Shown here: positions 61,410 through 64,000 of the stretch, piece after piece | Layout: the number at the start of each line of letters is the position of its first letter | Position numbering within the stretch: the first letter of the stretch is position 1 | Assembly (NCBI RefSeq): GCF_030124375.1 | Contig: NZ_JASKLS010000003.1 | Span: 291,327 to 355,326, forward strand | DNA: 64,000 nt | Reading direction: 5' to 3' | From: Sinorhizobium sp. 6-70 | GTDB lineage: Bacteria > Pseudomonadota > Alphaproteobacteria > Rhizobiales > Rhizobiaceae | Position numbers and translations under genes: made by a program | Notes under the pieces: generated by a model | The model's database searches: none | Told to the model about the DNA's origin: nothing | Seen by the model: the letters and a program-made list of their open reading frames with translations, nothing else

Positions 61410-62702
61410 ATGGGAGGAAAGATGTTTACCAGGCGTGATTTTTTGAAGACCACGGCGGCGACGGGGGCGTTTGCCGTCACGTCCGGCCTCACAATGCCGG
61501 CGATCGCACAGAGCGCGCCGATCAAGCTTGGCTATGTCAGCCCGCAGACCGGGCCGCTTGCCGCCTTTGGCGAGGCCGACAAGTTCGTCATCGACAGCTT
61601 CCTGGCGGCGACCAAGACGATGGGCCTCAACTACGAGGTCGTCGTCAAGGACAGTCAGTCTAACCCGAACCGCGCGGCAGAGGTCGCCAAGGAACTGATC
61701 GTAACCGACGAGGTCAACCTCGTGCTGGTGGCGTCCACGCCGGAAACGACCAATCCGGTCGCGACCATCTGCGAAGCGGAGGAAATGCCCTGCATTTCGA
61801 CGGTTTCTCCCTGGCAACCGTGGTTCATCGGCCAACAGGGCAATCCGGGCGACCCGACGTCCTGGAAGCCCTTCGACTATGCCTATCATTTCTTCTGGGG
61901 GCTCGAAGACGTCATTGCCGTCTTCACCAACATGTGGTCGCAAATCGAGACCAACAAGCAGGTGGCTGGTCTCTTTCCCAATGACGGCGACGGCAATGCC
62001 TGGGGCGACAAGACGGTCGGCTTCCCGCCCGTCCTGGACAAGATGGGCTACGCGCTCACTGATCCCGGCCGTTATCAGAACATGACAGACGACTTCTCGG
62101 CGCAGATCAACGCCTTCAAGTCCGGTCAGTGCGAGATCGTCACCGGCGTCGTCATCCCCCCGGATTTCACGACCTTCTGGAACCAGGCCAAGCAGCAGGG
62201 TTTCGCGCCGAAGATCGCGTCGATCGGCAAGGCACTCCTGTTCCCGCAGGCGGTCGAAGCGCTCGGCAATGCCGGACACAATCTTTCGTCGGAAGTCTGG
62301 TGGACGCCCAGCCATCCGTTCAAGTCGTCGTTGACCGGCGAAAGTTCGGCTGAAGTCGCCGCCAGCTTCACCAAGGCCACCAACCGGCCCTGGACGCAAC
62401 CGATCGGCTTCGCCCACGCGCTTTTCGAACTGGCGGTCGACGTGATGAAGCGGACGGCCGACCCAACCGACGGCGATGCCGTCGCGGAAGCGATCGCCGC
62501 CACAAGGCTCAATACTCTCGTTGGGCCGATTGCCTGGGACGGAAAGAACCTGCCTCCCTTCGCCGCGAAGAACGTTGCGAAGACGCCGCTCGTCGGCGGC
62601 CAGTGGCGGCTTAAGGACGGCGGCGGCTACGACCTCATCATTACCGACAACAAGACGGCGCCGAACATTCCCGTCGGCGGCAAGATGGAGCCGATCGCCT
62701 GA
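61410..62702 (+). CDS. Branched-chain-type ABC importer solute-binding protein, Tat-exported
   Basis: A 430-residue periplasmic binding protein of the LivJ/amide-urea type. The N-terminus MFTRRDFLKTTAATGAFAVTSG carries a textbook twin-arginine motif, so it is exported folded. The mature part has KLGYVSPQTGPLAAFGEADKF and VVKDSQSNPNRAAEVAKELI. Two ATGs (61410, 61422) both have GGAGG-type sites. It follows maleylacetate reductase by 37 bp, so it is in the same operon and probably binds an aromatic precursor or related carboxylate. Two LivG/LivF-type ATPases follow. Confidence 0.88.
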   Translation: MGGKMFTRRDFLKTTAATGAFAVTSGLTMPAIAQSAPIKLGYVSPQTGPLAAFGEADKFVIDSFLAATKTMGLNYEVVVKDSQSNPNRAAEVAKELIVTDEVNLVLVASTPETTNPVATICEAEEMPCISTVSPWQPWFIGQQGNPGDPTSWKPFDYAYHFFWGLEDVIAVFTNMWSQIETNKQVAGLFPNDGDGNAWGDKTVGFPPVLDKMGYALTDPGRYQNMTDDFSAQINAFKSGQCEIVTGVVIPPDFTTFWNQAKQQGFAPKIASIGKALLFPQAVEALGNAGHNLSSEVWWTPSHPFKSSLTGESSAEVAASFTKATNRPWTQPIGFAHALFELAVDVMKRTADPTDGDAVAEAIAATRLNTLVGPIAWDGKNLPPFAAKNVAKTPLVGGQWRLKDGGGYDLIITDNKTAPNIPVGGKMEPIA

Positions 62703-62805
62703 TCTACAGCCGCTAACCCTTTGAATCGATATCGATCGAGACGGGATAACGCCCTGCCGCCGCGTGGGACGGCAGGAGGGGACTTTGTTCACGGGAGGAA
62801 CGTGA

Positions 62806-63525
62806 ATGGCAATTCTCAGACTGGAAGAGGTGTCGAAGAAGTTCGGTGCTTTGACGGTCGCCGAGCAGATCTCCTTTGCGGTCGGCGAGGGAGAAGCGCT
62901 CGGCATCATCGGGCCGAACGGCGCGGGAAAATCCACGCTCTTCAACCTCATCACCGGCAACATCGCGCCGGACAGCGGAACGGTCCACTTCTGCGGCGCG
63001 GACGTGACCCGCGTCCCACCGATGGTGCGCTGCCTCTCGGGAATGGGGCGGACATTCCAGATACCGCAGCCGTTCGAGCAACTGACCGTCTTCGAGAACC
63101 TGCTTGTCGCCGGTTCCTTCGGGACGCGGCGACAGGAAGCGGAGGTTTCCGACCGCTGCGCAGGAATCCTTGTCGACACCGGGCTGATCGACAAGGCCAA
63201 CGTGCTGGCCGGCGGCTTGACGCTCTTGCAGCGCAAGCGGCTGGAATTGGCTCGAGCGCTCGCCACCGAACCGAAGCTCCTGCTCCTCGACGAGATCGCC
63301 GGCGGCTTGGCCGAGGGCGAATACCGCTCGCTGGTGGCCACCATTCGCGCCATCCATGCCAAAGGCGTTGCCGTGATCTGGATCGAACACGTGCTACACG
63401 CGCTGAACTCCGTCGTCGAACGCCTTCTGGTGCTGCATTTCGGCAGGGTGATTGGCATCGGCAAGCCGGATGAAATCATGGCCTCGCGCGAGGTGCGCGA
63501 AATCTACCTGGGGATCGAGATCTGA
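62806..63525 (+). CDS. Branched-chain-type ABC importer ATPase, LivG-like
   Basis: A 239-residue ATPase with Walker A GPNGAGKST and the LivG-type region MGRTFQIPQPFEQLTVFENLLVA. The signature region is degenerate (AGGLTLLQRKRLELARAL), Walker B is LLLLDEIAGGLAEGE, and the H-loop is IWIEHVLHALNSVVERLLVLHFG. The signature reading GGLTLLQ rather than LSxGQ is common in LivG. GGGAGGAA precedes the ATG. Its stop overlaps the start of the LivF-like gene. It should energise uptake with the Tat-exported binding protein. Confidence 0.9.
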   Translation: MAILRLEEVSKKFGALTVAEQISFAVGEGEALGIIGPNGAGKSTLFNLITGNIAPDSGTVHFCGADVTRVPPMVRCLSGMGRTFQIPQPFEQLTVFENLLVAGSFGTRRQEAEVSDRCAGILVDTGLIDKANVLAGGLTLLQRKRLELARALATEPKLLLLDEIAGGLAEGEYRSLVATIRAIHAKGVAVIWIEHVLHALNSVVERLLVLHFGRVIGIGKPDEIMASREVREIYLGIEI

Positions 63526-64000
63526 TGGCGCTGATCGAAACCAAGGGGCTGACGGCCTTCTACGGCGATTTCCAGGCGCTTTTCGGCATCGACATCGCTG
63601 TCGAAGCGGGCGAGACGATCGCCATCATTGGTGCGAATGGGGCCGGCAAGACGACGCTGATGCGCTCGATTTCCGGCGTTCTTGCCAATGAACCGGGGGC
63701 TATCCTCCACAACAACACACCGATTGGCGCCCTCCCTGCGCCCGATGTCCTTGCCCGAGGTATCGCCATGGTGCCGGAAGGACGCAAGCTCTTTCCGTCG
63801 CTGACTGTCGAGGAAAACCTGCTGGTGGGCGCTTACGGCCGCAAGGCTCAGGGGCAATGGACGCTGGATAGCCTCTATGCGCTCTTTCCGGTGCTCAAGG
63901 AACGGCGCAGGAGTCCGGCGATGGCGCTCTCCGGCGGCCAGCAGCAAATGGTGGCGATCGGCCGGGCGCTGATGTCAAACCCGAGCGTGCTGCTCTGCGA
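63525..64000 (+). CDS. Branched-chain-type ABC importer ATPase, LivF-like (runs off the window)
   Basis: The first 158 or so residues of a second ATPase, cut by the window edge. Walker A is GANGAGKTT, the LivF-type MVPEGRKLFPSLTVEENLLVGA follows, and the signature is ALSGGQQQMVAIGRALMSNPSVLL at the edge. The ATG overlaps the LivG-like TGA (TGATG at 63523-63527), giving translational coupling. Permease genes of the LivH/LivM type are expected just to the right. Confidence 0.92.
   Translation, partial: MALIETKGLTAFYGDFQALFGIDIAVEAGETIAIIGANGAGKTTLMRSISGVLANEPGAILHNNTPIGALPAPDVLARGIAMVPEGRKLFPSLTVEENLLVGAYGRKAQGQWTLDSLYALFPVLKERRRSPAMALSGGQQQMVAIGRALMSNPSVLLC

Noticed and set aside
61089..63479. 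796-residue open frame on the minus strand
   Set aside because: It lies opposite the maleylacetate reductase, binding protein and LivG genes, which have clear family motifs. Its translation has no recognisable domain; long antisense frames are expected in high-GC DNA.
1..64000. tRNA, rRNA or CRISPR array
   Set aside because: No cloverleaf-like segments with a GGTTCGAATC-type T-arm, no rRNA sequence and no regularly spaced repeats were seen by eye; a covariance-model scan would be needed to exclude small RNAs.

Overview
The window looks like a stretch of a Sinorhizobium/Ensifer-type genome (Rhizobiaceae, Alphaproteobacteria), probably a large secondary replicon rich in transport and catabolic genes. 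This rests on high GC, strong purine-rich ribosome binding sites, a RIME-like two-palindrome repeat at 13896-13994 with a related palindrome at 55123-55166, a Rhizobiales-type intergenic palindrome at 56890-56939, and a capsule export set resembling S. meliloti rkpR/S/T/Z. That comparison is from memory, not from a search. I saw no rRNA, tRNA, CRISPR array or intact insertion sequence.

Layout. 1-3521: Rieske ferredoxin, ferredoxin reductase, PanB-like protein and PurU, which look like the electron-supply and one-carbon end of an oxidative demethylation pathway. 3910-8885: FadR-type regulator with an overlapping promoter/operator, TRAP transporter and an idonate-5-dehydrogenase-like enzyme. 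8910-18764: a sulfatase plus DapA-family enzyme (minus strand) divergent from a GntR regulator and a dipeptide-type ABC importer with a second DapA-family enzyme. A 32-bp palindrome sits in the divergent region. The second operon ends in a sulfatase cut just after its CxPSR motif, where a breakpoint leads into polysaccharide genes.

19211-31742: K-antigen-like capsule region with an orphan KpsM-type permease (+), a KpsC-type transferase, GalE, RkpR/S/T-type export proteins, a 770-residue multidomain glycosyltransferase, two methyltransferases and a beta-helix lipoprotein. 32207-44373: mixed accessory genes, including two glycine-rich exported proteins (one with a 399-bp-period internal duplication), an MFS transporter, DUF1127, a winged-helix/TPR regulator, a NarL-type two-component pair, an EAL protein, and a LysR/Atu4866-like/SDR cassette.

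44437-51643 is the most unusual part. Minus-strand genes encode a GH19-like/MucR-N-terminus fusion, a papain-like protease joined to a degenerate alpha/beta-hydrolase-like region, an SGNH-hydrolase/metacaspase fusion, a 38-residue secreted peptide and a 605-residue multi-spanning membrane protein. I do not recognise this combination as a described system.

52508-64000: phasin-like protein, GH25 lipoprotein, a P19/polyferredoxin iron-uptake remnant lacking its permease, peptidase T, and a LysR-controlled intradiol dioxygenase/maleylacetate reductase operon that continues into a branched-chain-type ABC importer running off the window.
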